Shown: positions 23,069 to 38,000 of the stretch, one piece after another
Layout of the letters: every line of letters begins with the position of its first letter
How positions within the stretch are numbered: position 1 is the first letter of the stretch
DNA from: Acanthornis magna
Taxonomy: Eukaryota; Chordata; Aves; Passeriformes; Acanthizidae
NCBI GenBank assembly: GCA_036785705.1
Contig: JAWUZG010000036.1
Coordinates: forward strand, 10,473,501 to 10,537,500
Direction: 5' to 3'
Length of the DNA: 64,000 nt
Made by a program: the position numbers and the translations under genes
Notes under the pieces: generated by a model
The model's input: the letters and a program-made list of their open reading frames with translations, nothing else
Database searches by the model: none
What the model was told of the DNA's origin: nothing

Positions 23069-26000
23069 GTAGGTCTGGCTGTCCCTCCGCTCCGGGAAGC
23101 AAGCAAGGAATGAAGGAAGGAAGGAAGGAGGGAAGGTCTGCCCGCGGGCGCGGGGTGCGGAGCGGGGGGCGGCTTCGGCCGCGGCTGCCGCCCCTCCCGC
23201 GCCGCCGGGGCCGGGCGCAGAGCGCGGTGGGTGCGCGGCTGCGAGCGCCGGTCTGTACCTGGGCCAGAGGCGCTTCGGCTGTGGCTGCGTGCGAGGGCGA
23301 TGAATCGGCGGCGATTTTAAAGCACGTTAAAATCCTGGAGTGGCGTAGATTTCGCTTTTCCGTAAATGGAGTTGAGCGCGCTGGTGCGGAGGGAACGGGG
23401 CAGTCTGATGTGTGAACTTAGGGTTATATGATGATTATACCTTTTTAAGCGCGAAGGTGATGTTTTCATTGTGATTGCTGCTCCTAATTTGCAAGAGTCC
23501 TCTAGGTCTGTTACGACCCTGTTGGGCAGATCTCGTCCCTTGGAAAAGGATAGGGAAACTTAAACCATCTCCTCCTTCTCTTGGCTAACTTAATTGCCAT
23601 TACATGTATTTTCCTGGGAACATCAGCAATCATATTCACTTGCCATGAGCAAATTCCCAGGCAGTTTCAGAGTTTTAATAGTACTGTATACGCTGACAAA
23701 CCCTTAATTAGCAAGTCACTGAAGAGGCAGCATGAAATGAGTTTTCACTGATGAGCTGTTCCAACTTGTTCTTTCAGTAACTATAGCGAACACTTCAGTG
23801 GAATGTGTGGCTGCAGGGTATGAAATAAAATACAAAAATATTAACCTGTGATGTGATATACAGTACACAAACGACCTGGCAATTTAAAAAAAATAAAATC
23901 TGAAAAGCATCAGTGGGCTAAATATTCACTCTGCACTTTTGCTTAATCTATCCTTTATTCTCCTGGTTACAGCCACTGCAAACCAGGTCTGCTAACATTC
24001 CCTGTAATTCATGGGGTCGTAGGGTTTGCAAAGGTTTGTAGAGCAGTGCTGAAAGCAGAAGATAAGAGCTGATTGTGAGAAGAGGATTCCCCTGGCATTG
24101 TGAGTGACAGAAGTGGGAGAGGTCTACCTTGTTCAGGCACTATCCATGATTGATCTTAATTTATACATCTGAAAGCTGTCATAATTTTGATTTCAGATGT
24201 GTCATGACTTTTCTTGTTAGCAGATACAATTACTGAGTTAATACTTGCTCAGGCCTTTTTGATCTTGTAGAAGTAGCAAGGAAAACAAAGTTTCAGGATC
24301 GGAGCGTTTTGCCTAAGTGTTTTTGGAATTCTACTGCTGTGGAACTCTTGTAGCTCCTTCACAATGATTTTCAAATTGCTTGAATTTTAGTGAACTGGAT
24401 TACTTTCAGAGGTGATAGTCTTGAATTTAATTGGGCTATCTTAGCTGAATTAGTAATTACTTCAAGAAAAGATTCCAAGTTGTTCCAGATTTTATTTTAT
24501 GTTAGTATATTAACTTCCAAGTTATCACCTGTATTTAATGGATCACATGGGGTGCTTTGTTTTGTCCCCTAATTCAACTAAAATTAGTGTGACAATGAAG
24601 AAGTGGGTTACTCTTTGTTGATGTGTACTTTAGTGTCTGGAAAGTCATTAAGACTTCATAGATGCTACAAGAAGAAGAGTTTTAAAACAGAACTACCATT
24701 TTGATAATATGACTTTGGTACCACCCTTGTTGTTGACCAAAAAGTATATAGCATAGAGAAGTAGATTATATTAAAAGGAATAAATGAAGCATTAACAGGG
24801 CAACCTATGCAACAAAGCCTGAAATTCTTTGGTTGTTACATGCTGCTGATAGATTTGCCATCTCCAGTTCTTTAAATTTATATTTTAAGCATCCATTTTT
24901 TTCCTTATCCTGTTCTTGAAAGTCAGAGCCAAAATAGCCCAGCTCTCTGAGAGTGAAGCCAGTGGAAAACACAGTAGCTTTCCTGGGCTCAATTCTGGTA
25001 ACATTTTCTTTGGAAAGCTCTAGTGCCCTCATGCTTCAGAGGAGATATTTCAAATTTGGCAGGAAGGCGCTGTTTGCATTGTCTACCTGAATTTGGCCAC
25101 AAAACAAGTCTTTGGAAAACTGTATTCCTCTGGAAAGAAATGCACATTTATCAGCTAGATTCTAACTTAGTTTATGTGCACCTGGTTGTGCACCTTAGTC
25201 AGAGGTTTCTGGTGAGGTGTTTGGTCTACATCTGCAAACACAAAAACTTTCTCTCTTGGCTTCTCATGTTATTTGTTATTTTTACGGCAATATCCGTTGT
25301 TGTTTAAGTCACTCTGCTTTCCAGTTTGCTCCTGGATGCTGGTCTGCTGACTGTCTCTATTGCATGCTCTTAACTGTTTCCTGGGCTGTAGATGAATCCA
25401 CTTTTTCTCCTTTTTACAGGAAAAAATCAGTTCAGAGTGAATTATCAAGTGATAGTGTTAGAGGAAGTAAAATTTGGGGTGGCCTCAACTATAGTATCTC
25501 AGCAGGCCTTCACATCAAAGCCTACCATGCACCTTCCTCCTGCAACCCAGGATGTGAATGATACTACTCTAACTCATCCTGAAAATCTCCATTCTGTGGA
25601 GACATCCCTTGAACTCTTAAACTCTAAAATGAAAAATTGCAGCTATGTAAGGGTTATGCCTTTTGGCCTACAGGTCTACCACATGAGTGCCATGGATTCT
25701 CAAGTCTCCGTGTGGGACTGAAGGAGAAAACAGGTCTATCTGAAACTGGGGAGAATGTGTGTGTATTTCTCTGAAAAGTTTAGTAGAATAGAGAATTTCC
25801 AGTGGTGGGGACCTTGTTAGTAATGGGCTGTAAGGCTCTGTAGAGGGATAGAAGACCCTACTTACGAACTCTTTTTCATCACTAGATTTTTGTTTAAACT
25901 GGGAAAAAAGCTGTAATAATGGCATTTAACATGCAAAAGTTGGAAAGTGCCCAGAGTGAGTTAGACCTGGATTTGTCTCTTTTGCACATCGGTGCATCAT

Positions 26001-29000
26001 GCTGTCACAGCCTACTAACAGAGAAAGATAGTGTGATCAGAGAATGAGCTGGAGCTCCTGCCTTGCTGTTTTGAAATTACAAAGTGGTCTAATGAATGAG
26101 GATGAAATGTAGGATTAAGGGAATTTTTTTTTTTTCTCCTTACAAAAGTGGATTCTTTCTCACTTTTTTTCCCCCCCACAAAAGCTGAGTACAATTTCAG
26201 ACGAGTCATTTAAATCAAATCTTTGACATGTGGTTGGAGCTTTTGTGTTCTTCTCTTTCTCTTTGCTCAGCCAGGGGTTCTCAAAACTGAAGCTGCATTT
26301 TCACGATCTGGTTAAGCTGACCTGAATGTGGAGCTGACGCTGCAAGGACATTTCACCCACTCCTGATTGCATGTTTCCACCATTTCTCTGTGCTATCACT
26401 GTGGCTTAGTCTGGGGAACAGGTCAGGGACCCATTTGCCTGAATAATTTTTTCCCCCTTTTGAGCCAGGTTAGTTTTGGAGATGAGTTAAACTGATCCTG
26501 CTCACTTGAGCAAATTATTTGTTAGTGCTGGCATAGGGGACAGTCAGAACTCGTGGCCAGAGGAGGCAGGAAAGTTGGAAAAGTTCGTTTCACTGGTAGC
26601 TGTCACTTCCACTGGCTTGAGCTGGTTGTGGAAGCATATCTTGACATGCAAAACTGCTCTGTAATCTCAACTGTGACTGAAGTCTTTGGAAATTGTATCT
26701 TGAATGCGATAAGTATTATGACAAAAATAAGGTTTTAGCTGTATCACTAGATATCCAAAACTGGTAAGTACCCTTTTTTTTTTTTTTTTTTAGTGGAGCG
26801 AAGGACAACCTCTCATTTCACTTGAGTGTTGAAAAATAAATCCATTGTCACATACAAATACTGAAATGTTTATGGTCAGGATATGTAGGCAATAATCCAC
26901 AAGGAAGCTACTAAGGTTAAAATCATATACATAAAAAGTACACAGCAATGTACAGAGCAGAAAGGACTAACCTGATAACTGAACAGCAAGTGAAAATTGA
27001 ACATTTTTTCCAATAAATGAAGCTAAAAGTTGGAGTGAAAATGCAGTGTATGATTGAAACACACATGCGTACACACCAACTTAAATCTGTACAACCTATT
27101 TAGATTTCTGCCTTTCTCCCTCTTCGTGATCATCTTTTGATACCTTGCTGTCCTATTATCATCTTTGTGAGTAATGTTAATGTTAAAAATAATTCTATAA
27201 TCTGGAGATGGCTTGAAAGCAGGACCCAAACATGAACTCTTCTTAAAGTAAAATTGTCTCTAATTTTTTTCTTTTTTCTGAGGTAGCAAGTAGTAGGAGC
27301 ACTACTGCATATTATTTTTGGAGTTTTGCCTTTCACAGCATTGCATATTGAAGTAAGGCTTCATTCATACTGCATTACAGGACTTGTATTTTGTATTATG
27401 TTTATTTTAGAAAGTATACAGGGTACTACCATCAGACACCTAAACATATTAACAGTTAATATTTATTTGTGCATAATTTGGTCAAAGTCAACATGAGACC
27501 CTACCAACAAGTTTTAACTGTGTGCTGCCTCTCTCTGGAACAGCCTATGAATTGTTCTTTGCTTTTTTGGTTCAGTGTCACAAAACTTTAATTTAAGAAG
27601 TTAAAGAAGTAAAAGTACAGCTACCCCTTGTTTTCATTGTGCTTCCTAGCCACTATATAAATATTATTCATTGTGGTCTTTCTTCACTATTGTTATTTTG
27701 AATGAATGAAAGTGGGGTTTGCGTGTACTTCTTGTAACATATTTTCATGAGGGCTAATGACTGGGGCTGCCTGTGTAACAGCTTAATGTCAAAACAGCTA
27801 AGTGTGAATAAAGTACTTTCCTTTAGGATTAATGCAGGTAAAAAGGAGTTTCTACATCTTCAGATGAGTAAAGCAAGTAATTTTCCCTGGCAGAAATCTT
27901 GTGCAGCCTCTATCCAGTGTTGTTATTTTCATTTAAAGGTTTCCTTTGTTAGGCTCTGTGCAGGCTGGTTCCCATTTCCATGGTGACCGTGCTGAAATGC
28001 AGACAGGACACAGGCTGGATTCTCATCGGCATAGCCATGCACTTGCATACCAACACATGTTATCTGCTTGGCTTAGGGCATTTCCATTAGGAGTTTTAAT
28101 ATTTAGAACTTCTTTTTCACACAGTGATCTCTGGCCCTGCGATACTGCACAACATTGGGATCTCAGACCCTGTGCAGCAAGACAGAACAAGTTGATAAGC
28201 TTATTTTTTGTGTAAATAATTTGGCTCTACTGTTCCAGTTTAGATTAGTCAAGGACATCACAGAACCGTCTGAACCTTAGTTTTTTTTTTTATTAAAAAC
28301 TATAACAGAGAAGGATTTTTATTTTTAAGCTGTTAGGTGAAAGACTGACATATATCTGTGCTAAATAGTTATAGGAACATACCCCTTCTCAAGGCACTGA
28401 TGAAAGGATGATAAAAATAAGTGAGTGTGAATTACACAGGATAAATTATACCTTCTGTCTATATTGGCCAAATGTGAGTATGTACCTTTTTGAAGCAATA
28501 TGCAATAATCTTCTTCCTGCTCACGCTGCAGTCATTTTCTGGAGGTGGATAATATTAAAGGCATCTAGTGGAGTCAACAGAAGCATTTCTGTCGCTTCCA
28601 AATCAGGCTGTGATTTCTGAATTGCCAAATAAACTCAATATTCTGAGTGCTGGTAATTGCTATTTTAAATTATTCCCTGAGTAGGTTTTCAAGATCTTCA
28701 GAGGAGAAAATTTTATTTTCCCCTGGAGATGCATACACTGTAAAAATAAAATAAGACTTGCATATTATTCAGGACTTAAAAGAGTAGGCAAAGAAGTAGG
28801 ATCAACACAGACTCTTTGAATGGAGGATGAGCAAAGACATTTTGTGTGCAACTGAATGGCATCTGCATGGTTGAATGTCACACATGATGAATGTCACGGA
28901 TTCTTTTGTCCCTTTCAAATTGCTGTTAGACAGGGTGAAGGGCTTGGAAATTATGCACAACCCTGATAGAACTCTTGCCTTATTCCTGTTTTATTTTGCC

Positions 29001-32000
29001 CTTTGCAACCTGCTTCCAAGTTTATCATTCTTGCCTTATAACATACAGTTGTTTGCCCTCTTTTTTTTTTTTTTTTTTAATCACACAAATCTCTTTGGAT
29101 AACATGGTTGGTTATTTCTAAAGAAGAGGCACTAAAGAAATCTTGGGAAAAATTACTGTCAACAGCACACATCAGGGAGAGAGTGTATTGCACCCTAGAA
29201 GTACCTGAGGAAATAACAGAGTTTGAGGATGGGGAGGTGGTGAGGGGTGGAGGGGTGTGAAGGACTGAATTAGGTTTTTACCTTTTATCTATCTGACAGC
29301 TAGTCTATCTGCCCGTCTAGTGATCTGTCTCAAACATAAGTGACCCTTAAGCAAGAAATCTGGCAGCAGTTGCTGCTGTGTTAAGACTGCAGTACACAGC
29401 GGTGTGTGATGGTGAGAGTGCAGATGACCAGGCTGCTTCACCCAGTGGATTACCTGGTAAATAACCACCTCAGCCAGCTGCAAGATCAGTCTTCTTACCT
29501 GACTGAGGAGTAGCTGACTTGTTCTAGGCATGCATGTGCTCAGGGCAGCTCAGGATGCTGTTACTAAAAGCTGTCAGCCCAGCACTTTCTGGGGACATGC
29601 CAGTGCCATGCCCTGTGCTGCCTGGAGCAAGGCAGCTGCCTGCAGGGAAACCAGCAGAATTAGCTATCTGTGTCTCTAACTTTTCCACATGCACGACAGC
29701 CACTTCTCATGACTTCTCAGTTTCCATGACTGTTGTGTTCAAGTTTCCCTTCAGCTGTGAAAGCATACTGGGTAAGAAATTGTACTTCATTGCATATTCT
29801 GCTAGAAGAACTAAAGAGTAAATTACTGCACTTCAGGCCCAAATTTATTCTTGGCTGGTCCTGTTCTCTTAGCTGGGTAAATGGCTACATAGGTGTCAAA
29901 TCAGGGTAATCTGTGTCACGAGTTTGTGTCCTTGTTTCTCAATAGCAACATGCTAAAATAAGGGGAGTAAAACACAAAAGGCACCTCAACACCCTTGAGA
30001 TTCCTGTCCAAAGCAGAAGCAAGTGGAGTGTTATGTCCTAAGGCAACTACTGCATCCTAGATAGTTACCAAATATCATTGAGAGGAGGGTGTGTGACTCA
30101 AATGTCTGTGTGCCTGTATTATTATTTGAATTTTCTGTTTGAAGAGGATGTTAATTGCTAACTAAAGAATGGCATAACATTCTATTAAATAGTTTTTTCA
30201 GTGATTCTATTTTCTTAACAATAAATTCTAATAAGACAAGGACAGCAGTCTAATATAATGAATTTGAAAACTTTTAAATTCCTGCTGTGTAGTATAAAAT
30301 TCAGTTGTCTTTATATACAGTAATTTAGATGCACATAGAACTGATTTGATTTAAAGATATCAAACTCAGATTTAGCTGAAATTCCTCAAAAGATAATTTA
30401 GCTAACCTTTCCCAAGTAGAAAAAATTTAAGTGACCTGAGACTCCATTTAACTATGCTCACCAAATAAAGTTTGTATTTAAACATGTCTGAAATATATAT
30501 AGGTCAAATTCAAAATAGCAGAAATGACTGAGAATGAACTCTCTTATTAAGATGGGCAAAACAATAAACAGAGAAGAAATCCAGCAGCACTACTCATATA
30601 GTAGTCCTTCAGTAACTCTGCTAATAATAGCTATCCATTTAACTCTAGCCAAATACCCTTTCATTTCGCTGTATCTACTCTCTCTTTTTTTTTTTGGGGG
30701 GGGGGAAGGTTGGGGGGAGGATTGGTTAGGGGTTTTTTGATTTTTTGTTTTCCCTTTCCAGCTGCCAAAAGCCAGCTCATCATATTGAACAGTAAAAAAG
30801 TACTTGAGTCGCTGGAGCTGTCCTTCTGAGCAGCTGACAGCTACAATAGACTTTGGTTCTGTGAAGACAAAAAAGCAACTGTTCTGCTTTTGTGGAAGCA
30901 AGTATTATCTCCAGAAAACTCTTCTTAAATGTACATGGGCCCTTGTCTCTGACCCCGAAATGTACAATGGCTGCATTTTACAAAAAAAGAAGATAACTTC
31001 CTTCTGAACTGTGACTAGAGATAGCCTGTCACCAACCTGATCACTGGCATCTGGGTAGGTCCAGTCTGATGTGTGAGCCGAGGGCTGGGAGAGTGTCTGC
31101 TGCAGCCCCTCCTCGCCTGAAACATGGTCCCCCTGCCCCAGAGTGAAGGGTTGGGTGCCTTGGATCAGCACTTTAAAATGCACAAAGAAACAATTTGCAA
31201 AGCAGGAAGGCTTCTGCAGCTGAGGAGTGGGTCTAGGGTGTTTGAACTCCTTCCTTCTCCTTCTACTGAGGTCAGAGATGGGGAGAATTTTGGGAGACAG
31301 GTGTCCAATTCAGCTTTTTTTCAAGAAATAGCTGGTTCAGAAGTAATGATAATTGTCACCTGGGAAATACGGGTTTAGTTCTCCCTTGAGAGTCGTGCTG
31401 ATGTAGATTTACCTCTCAGTGTTTTCCAGAGGTGTCTTTGCTACCAGGCAATGAAACAGTCAGACAAGCAGCCTCTAGTCCTTTTACTGAAATTAGTTCT
31501 CAGCTCATCTCGGGATGTATGCTCATGTTTCCAGACAGACAGGCAAAGATGCATCTTGTCTGTGGCCTAATGTCTTGGACACTTAGCTGGGAGGAGTTCT
31601 GAGTTGGCTCTTTTGGACCAACTACCCACACAATTCATACTTGGTAAATTGGTTGTGCATTAAAAAAAGGAATTTACTTAGCTATTTACTTAAATAATTT
31701 AATTATTTCCAGGTATAAATAGTTAAATTGAAAATCCTTCATTGCCTCTTAGTGTTGTATCAGAGTGGGATAACAGTAGGGTAGGACACTTTTCTCTTAG
31801 ACAGGGCTGCTTCTACACCTGATTCATATTTTAAACTTTTGTGCAACTCGGTGTAATCAAACCTAAGTGACAGGTAATTTTAGGTTCATGGTGGGTTAGG
31901 CAGTACTGAAGTCTGGGCTTCCTGGATTGTTTTCCTGATTTTAATGTGCCCAAATTCTGCCTATGCACTATCTGGTGCCAGAATTGATCATTTCAAGGTG

Positions 32001-35000
32001 CATTAAGGTGCAATTTCAGGTGAGTGATTGGGACCACCTGCCTACCATTCAGGATGCCCAGCCATGAGCTCCCATTAAAATCAAAGGAGAGAAGTAGTCA
32101 TTACTTCTGGCATAGGAGAACAAATGTCTTGATAATTATAGCTCTTCCAAGTATTGTATTATATATCCTGTGGTGCCTTGGAGGTTTTTTTGTTGCAGGA
32201 AGCTGATGCAGCAAACTTTTTACAGCTGAGGCTGTTCTTCTTTCTGTGGCTGTGTACAGTACAGAGAGCTAAGCTCCCAGATAGCTTCAGAAGCTGTGAG
32301 GGAGGAACAGGGTCTTACTCTTGGTGTCCTAAAAATGGCATGATGGCACAGTCACTGGAGCCACTGCAGTCCTCAGGCTTCAGGCTGCGACACTGAAGTG
32401 GCAGAGGGATGGATGGTGATGACAAGACCCTCAGATTTTTTCTAGTTTAGCCTTTCAGGTCACATTTAACAGTGATACAATATGATATAATACACAATAT
32501 AATATGTTAAAATACACTGTAGTTTTCATATAACCGAGAGTATGATATGGGTTGGGAAGTACAGACACCTGTTGTTGCTTTCACTTCTTGATATTTGTGT
32601 GAAAGCATGCATTTTTCTTTATACAATCATGTTTTCATAGCAGCTGAGATGAGAAAATAGGGTATACAGAGAGCAGCCACATTGCTTTCAGTGTGATGAC
32701 ATGCATTTCCTCTCTTACAGTTGTAATGTGGCCCATGCTTCTCTGACTATATTTGGAAATATTCCTGGTTTAAAAAAAAAGAGAAAATGCTACCACTGAT
32801 AATGTGGACACAAGGAAAGAGAAACTGCTGGAGTGAAATACCACTTGGAAAGTCAGTTTTTATCATAAGGAAGCATGCGAATTTTTTTGTTTATCATCAT
32901 TACTTATGAAGGCCAGTGACAACTGCATAAAAAACATATATGTGTGTATAGCCCCACATACACTTAATCTCTTTGTGGTGTTCAAAAAAATTGTGGTACT
33001 CTAAGGACAAAGTTGAACAATCCTGTTTGTACCAAGATAAAAGAAAAACTGCACGGCATGATAAAAAAATGGAATTCATGTGAATTTTCTGTAAAAGAAA
33101 ACTTTCCCCACTGAAAACATGGATGGAAACATGCCAGGATAATAAATTTGAGTAGGCTTGAATACTTGCTGTCTGTATTAAACACCCATAGGAAGTTGTC
33201 AGTCCTGCAGGAACTGCTCCTAAGCATTTATTTGCAATCAGTCCTGGTGTTTATAGTAGGTTGTCTGGATTTCTTAGCTCCAAAGGAAGAGCAGTATATT
33301 TGTCTGTTCTGGTAGCTGGGGAGGGCAATAGCTGAGGAGGGCAATATCTGGGCCACAAGTAAGGAAGTTATCAGGAGAAGGACAAGTCTTGCAGAGTAAC
33401 CACCGAAGCTGTGGGTAAATTTGTTTAGATTTCTTATTCTGCAGTAGTGTCAGAACAATTAAATGGACAGCTCCTAGTTGTGTTATCCCAGTCTCTCCAG
33501 CTTTTAGTCACAATTGGTGTCCTATCATGTCTGGGCTGCTTTTATAGCAGGTCATTGATAACTCCTCAGTGCAGCTTCTTGCATTCCGAACCGTTGCAAG
33601 AGAAAGGCTTTCTCACACTCCAAAGCTCTCGGGCTGGAAACTGACCTATTTCCAGGAAGAAGAAGTTAGCCAACTAAGCCAAGAAAACTTGCTGGAAAGG
33701 AGGGGAGGAGGAAGGGTGGGAGGATTGTTACTAAATGGGACATTGTTTCTCCTTTGTTCTGAGTGGTGGACGTGGGGGAGGCTTTTTTGCCTATAGTTTA
33801 TTTCTACTCTAAATGTTATGATTTCTATTAATTATTAAGTAGTCTGAGATATTGTAGCTGTTGTGAAGAAAGAGTTGGTCTCAAGAGAAAGTAAAACAAG
33901 TAGATGAAGTAGTAAAATGAAGACTTGCCTTTTTCAAGCTTCTGTAAACATAATGAAATAACAATAAAGAAACCAAAGTGAGGATTATACAGTACTTTGA
34001 CTTTCATTACAAAAAGCAGTGTCTTGCCAATCACTTTCTTTGCTCCTTTTGATTCCTGTCAGACTTTCACATTGTCTGTATTTAGGAGGTTTTTCTCAAT
34101 AAGAAATCTGTTCAGTTTTAAATAAAACCAGATTAACTGTGATTATAAAACTGCTGTTTTAGTATACGAGCTGAAGGTGTCTACATGCCATTGTGAGTGT
34201 CTTCTGATGTGGCTGTGCATATTGAAAAAAAAGAAATTACAGAAAACAGAAAAGTAAATATAAAGGAGAACACTAACGAGAAGGTTTTTTTCAGTTATGT
34301 TGACTATACTGGGTAAAGGTTAATACACCTTTCCAGTCTGAATTATAAGTAGGCCTTTATTTTCCTTGCATGTAGCAATTCCATGTAGCCTTCTCTGAGT
34401 GTACTAAAGACTGATGAAAAAGATATTTTATATTTATGTTAATTTGCAGGGAAGTCTCAAACAATCAAACAAATACAGAATTGCTCTTTTTACATGAGAA
34501 GAACTTGATCTGATGTCTTTACCTGTGCATGCACACAAAGCATGTCCCAATACAGTAAAGTGGACCACACTGAAGGCTAGTACATTAGCAAAAGGAAAAA
34601 GTGTCTCTTTTTCGTGACGATTTTTCTCATTGCAAGTGAGAATTGCTCTGAATTCTGAAAGCCACAATGTTGCTTCTGAAAGCCACAATGAAGAGCATCT
34701 ATATTGCAATTCAATAGACTAAAGTAACTGCATGCTGGTGGATTCTTCTTTATGTATTCACCATCTTGTCAATAAAGCGTTCAAAATGCAGTGTATTATG
34801 AAAGATGGGTAGCTATTTCTATAAGAATACTAGACTAATTCCTGTTGGATTATTGCTCTCATAACATAGGTTCTGAATAATAAGAAAGTAACTTTACTCT
34901 TTCACCAAAATGTTGTTCCATTTAATAAAAAACAGTAAAGTAAGATTAAATATATTTAATATAAAGCAAATACTGCTTGACTACCCACTTTCATAAGTTT

Positions 35001-38000
35001 ATTGCTTCCCCTTCCTGCCTTCATTCCACCTTCTGACTAATATTTCAAGGACAGTAGGTGATTTTAGTGCAAAGGGTAGGTTCCTGTACTTGATCACTAA
35101 CTTTGGTATCTGTGAGCCAACTTTGGCAAACTTTTGCAGAGGGATGAAAAAATAACCAGCTGGGCATCAGAGTGAGACAAAAGTGCTTTTTCAAGTTCCC
35201 TGACAACTAAGAAGATCCAGTGTGACCTTGCACAATAGAAAATAGCAGAAAACCTACCCCAAAGAGAGCCCTTAGAAATATTTCAGTCATGGAGAAAGTT
35301 TGAACCAGAGTGTGCATCCACTGTGAGATGAAGTCAGTGGAAAACAACAGCTACAAGTTCTCTCATCCCTCCCACCCCTTTCTTTTCTCTGCCCTCAGCA
35401 GGGTCTGACAGGCTTCAGGGCCCTGCTGATGTGTGCTCTTTGTAGGTAGAAATCTTTGAGACCAAGGGAAAAAAATTCTTCATGGAATTTGTAGTGTCTT
35501 GGAGCAGTATAACATAAAGGGCAAAGCAAAGCCCTCTTCTGGAATGAATAGATATTTTATAAAATGCTAGACTGAGAAATTATGGCAATGTCAGCAGCAG
35601 AAATCCTAGTGGCTGCCAACCTAAGAAACTACCTCAGGAAGCAGACAATAATCCAGTGGGGTTTCCTTGATTCATTTTTTTACCCCAAAACAATTATAAA
35701 CTAAAAACCATAGCTCATGGTTTTAGCATAATGCCAGGTCATGGCCTTGCTTTTCTTTGGTGACTACATCCTTATCCCTTCCGCCCCCAAATGTGTCAGG
35801 CTGCTGCTGGTTTGGGTTTGGGTTTCTGGGGCTCGGCTGCCCTGCTGGGGCTGGCACAAGAGGCAGTGGTTAGAGTGGTTAGAGTGGAGGGGAGCTGCCA
35901 AGGATGCTCTCCTGGCATCGTGACTGACACAAATGCTCACTCGCAAAAACAAAGGGTTGCTTAGCTGGGTTATACAACCAACTCTTCAAACAAGTAAACA
36001 CTATGCCATTAAGGGAAAAAAAGGCAAAGTTTCCTATTGGCAAGGTTAATATTAGATAAATCTAAAACTAATACTTAGTGTGTGGTGGACCCTTACAGAC
36101 TCAGTGGTCAAAGTCCATTGTCTCTTCTTTTTTCTTGGTAATGTCATTGTTACACAGATTGTCTAGATTGTCGTTCCATCCTGTTTGATGGAAAGCTGTA
36201 AATAACAACAGCAGGGAATGTTTCTGTTTGACAGAATATTTTAATAAAAGGTGTGACCTGACATGACTGAGTCTGTGTAATTGTGGCATATTGTAATGTA
36301 TTGCCACCTTAAATTGGAACATCACCTTTGCAATGTAATAAAATGTCATTGGAAAGTCAGTCTTGCTATTTAAAGTGAAAACATAATGATACATTTATTA
36401 TGACACTTATGATACAAAATACAGACTAATAATAAGTCCAATATATTTTATTAGGATTTAATAAACTTGTTTCCCCAAATGAAATAATCAAACACATAAA
36501 AATCTGATTTTAATTTTTTTAAATCCAGTTGAATTTGTTTTTATGTTGGTTAATCTGAATAGGGGGTTTCAATCAGACAACTATTATAATCATATTAAAG
36601 AATTGATTACCAAACAGACATTTTCTGCTTGATCACTTTAAGCTGTGAGCTTTGCTTACAAAATCAAGACAATTATGAATTGGGTGTACCTAATATGAGC
36701 TTTTACTTCGTTAAAACTTGCTTCAGCTTGTACTGCAAACAGAATGAAGCAAACAGAAGGCATTAGAGCTATCATTAGAGATGGCATTTATAGTTACAGA
36801 AGAATTCCCACATGTTAAAGCTTAAAGGTACCCAGTCATAACATGTATTACTTTTTGTCCTGCTAGGAGAAAAAAAAAATCCTGGTGTTAAAGTATAAAA
36901 CCAGCTATAGGCCTACACTGCAGCTCCCATGGCTCACGCTGCAATAATGTAGTTCTGAAATATGGGAATTCCCAGGAAAATGCCTACCATGCAAAGAGAT
37001 TATGGAGTTTGTTAGAAAGTTTATAGTTAATTTTATCCCATTAGTATTTTTTTTCTTGCATTTCCTGTCTGAAGCTTGATGTCGGGAGTACTCTGTTTAG
37101 TGAAGGTGTTCTCTTTAAAATGATCTGCCCAACCGCCCTTCCCAGCGGAGAGGAACTGATGCTTTTGAAGTCTGCAGAGGGGCTTTCAGGAGCTTTAGGC
37201 CTGTATCTGGCGTCCTTTGTTCCACACAGTCTGTTTACTTGACTGTAAATAAAGTGCCATTTACAGACAGAAGTTAGGAAGTGGATTTTTACTTGCTGGA
37301 CTAATCTCTCATCATGATCATTAGGTTGCAAAGTAGAAGTCTGTCACCAAAAGCTATTAAAATCCAGATAGTGAATTATTTTTTTTTATTTCAAGATTCT
37401 TAAATTATCAAAGTTCATTGCCTGGAGGCAAAAACAGATACTGAGTCATTCCAACCTAGAATATACTGTACTTTGAACCCATATACTCCAATGATTGGCA
37501 CCCTTTTAATGCATAAGAGACCCTCTTATTTTGCACAAGCTTAAAATAGGTTTAAAGAAAACTTAGAATTTTCTCTTTTTTTGGCTGCAAATGCTTGAGT
37601 TTCTTTTTCTGGATACTATATTAAAATAGATGTACAAAATGGATAAAAGAGATTCGTATAGGGTAAGCACCATATATAGATGGAGGAAAATGGCAGGAAA
37701 AATGACTACTGTATTATTGCCAGTACATACTTGCTAGGCCCAAACCAACCTAGATATGTGTGGAGCAGATCTAAAAAAAAATCTGATGTTTATAAAAATG
37801 TGGAAATTAAAATGTGACTGAAATATGCTGAAACTAGGTTCATTTGGTAAGAGTTGTGCTGAGTCAGATTGTGTTTGCCAGCATTTCTGCTTTGATTTTT
37901 GCAAAACAGTTGTGATTCAGAGGCAAAACTGATCCGTAAGAATACTGCAGACAATGTTCTTATGTGTGTGTCTTCAGAGGCTGGGTTTTATGATTGCTTT

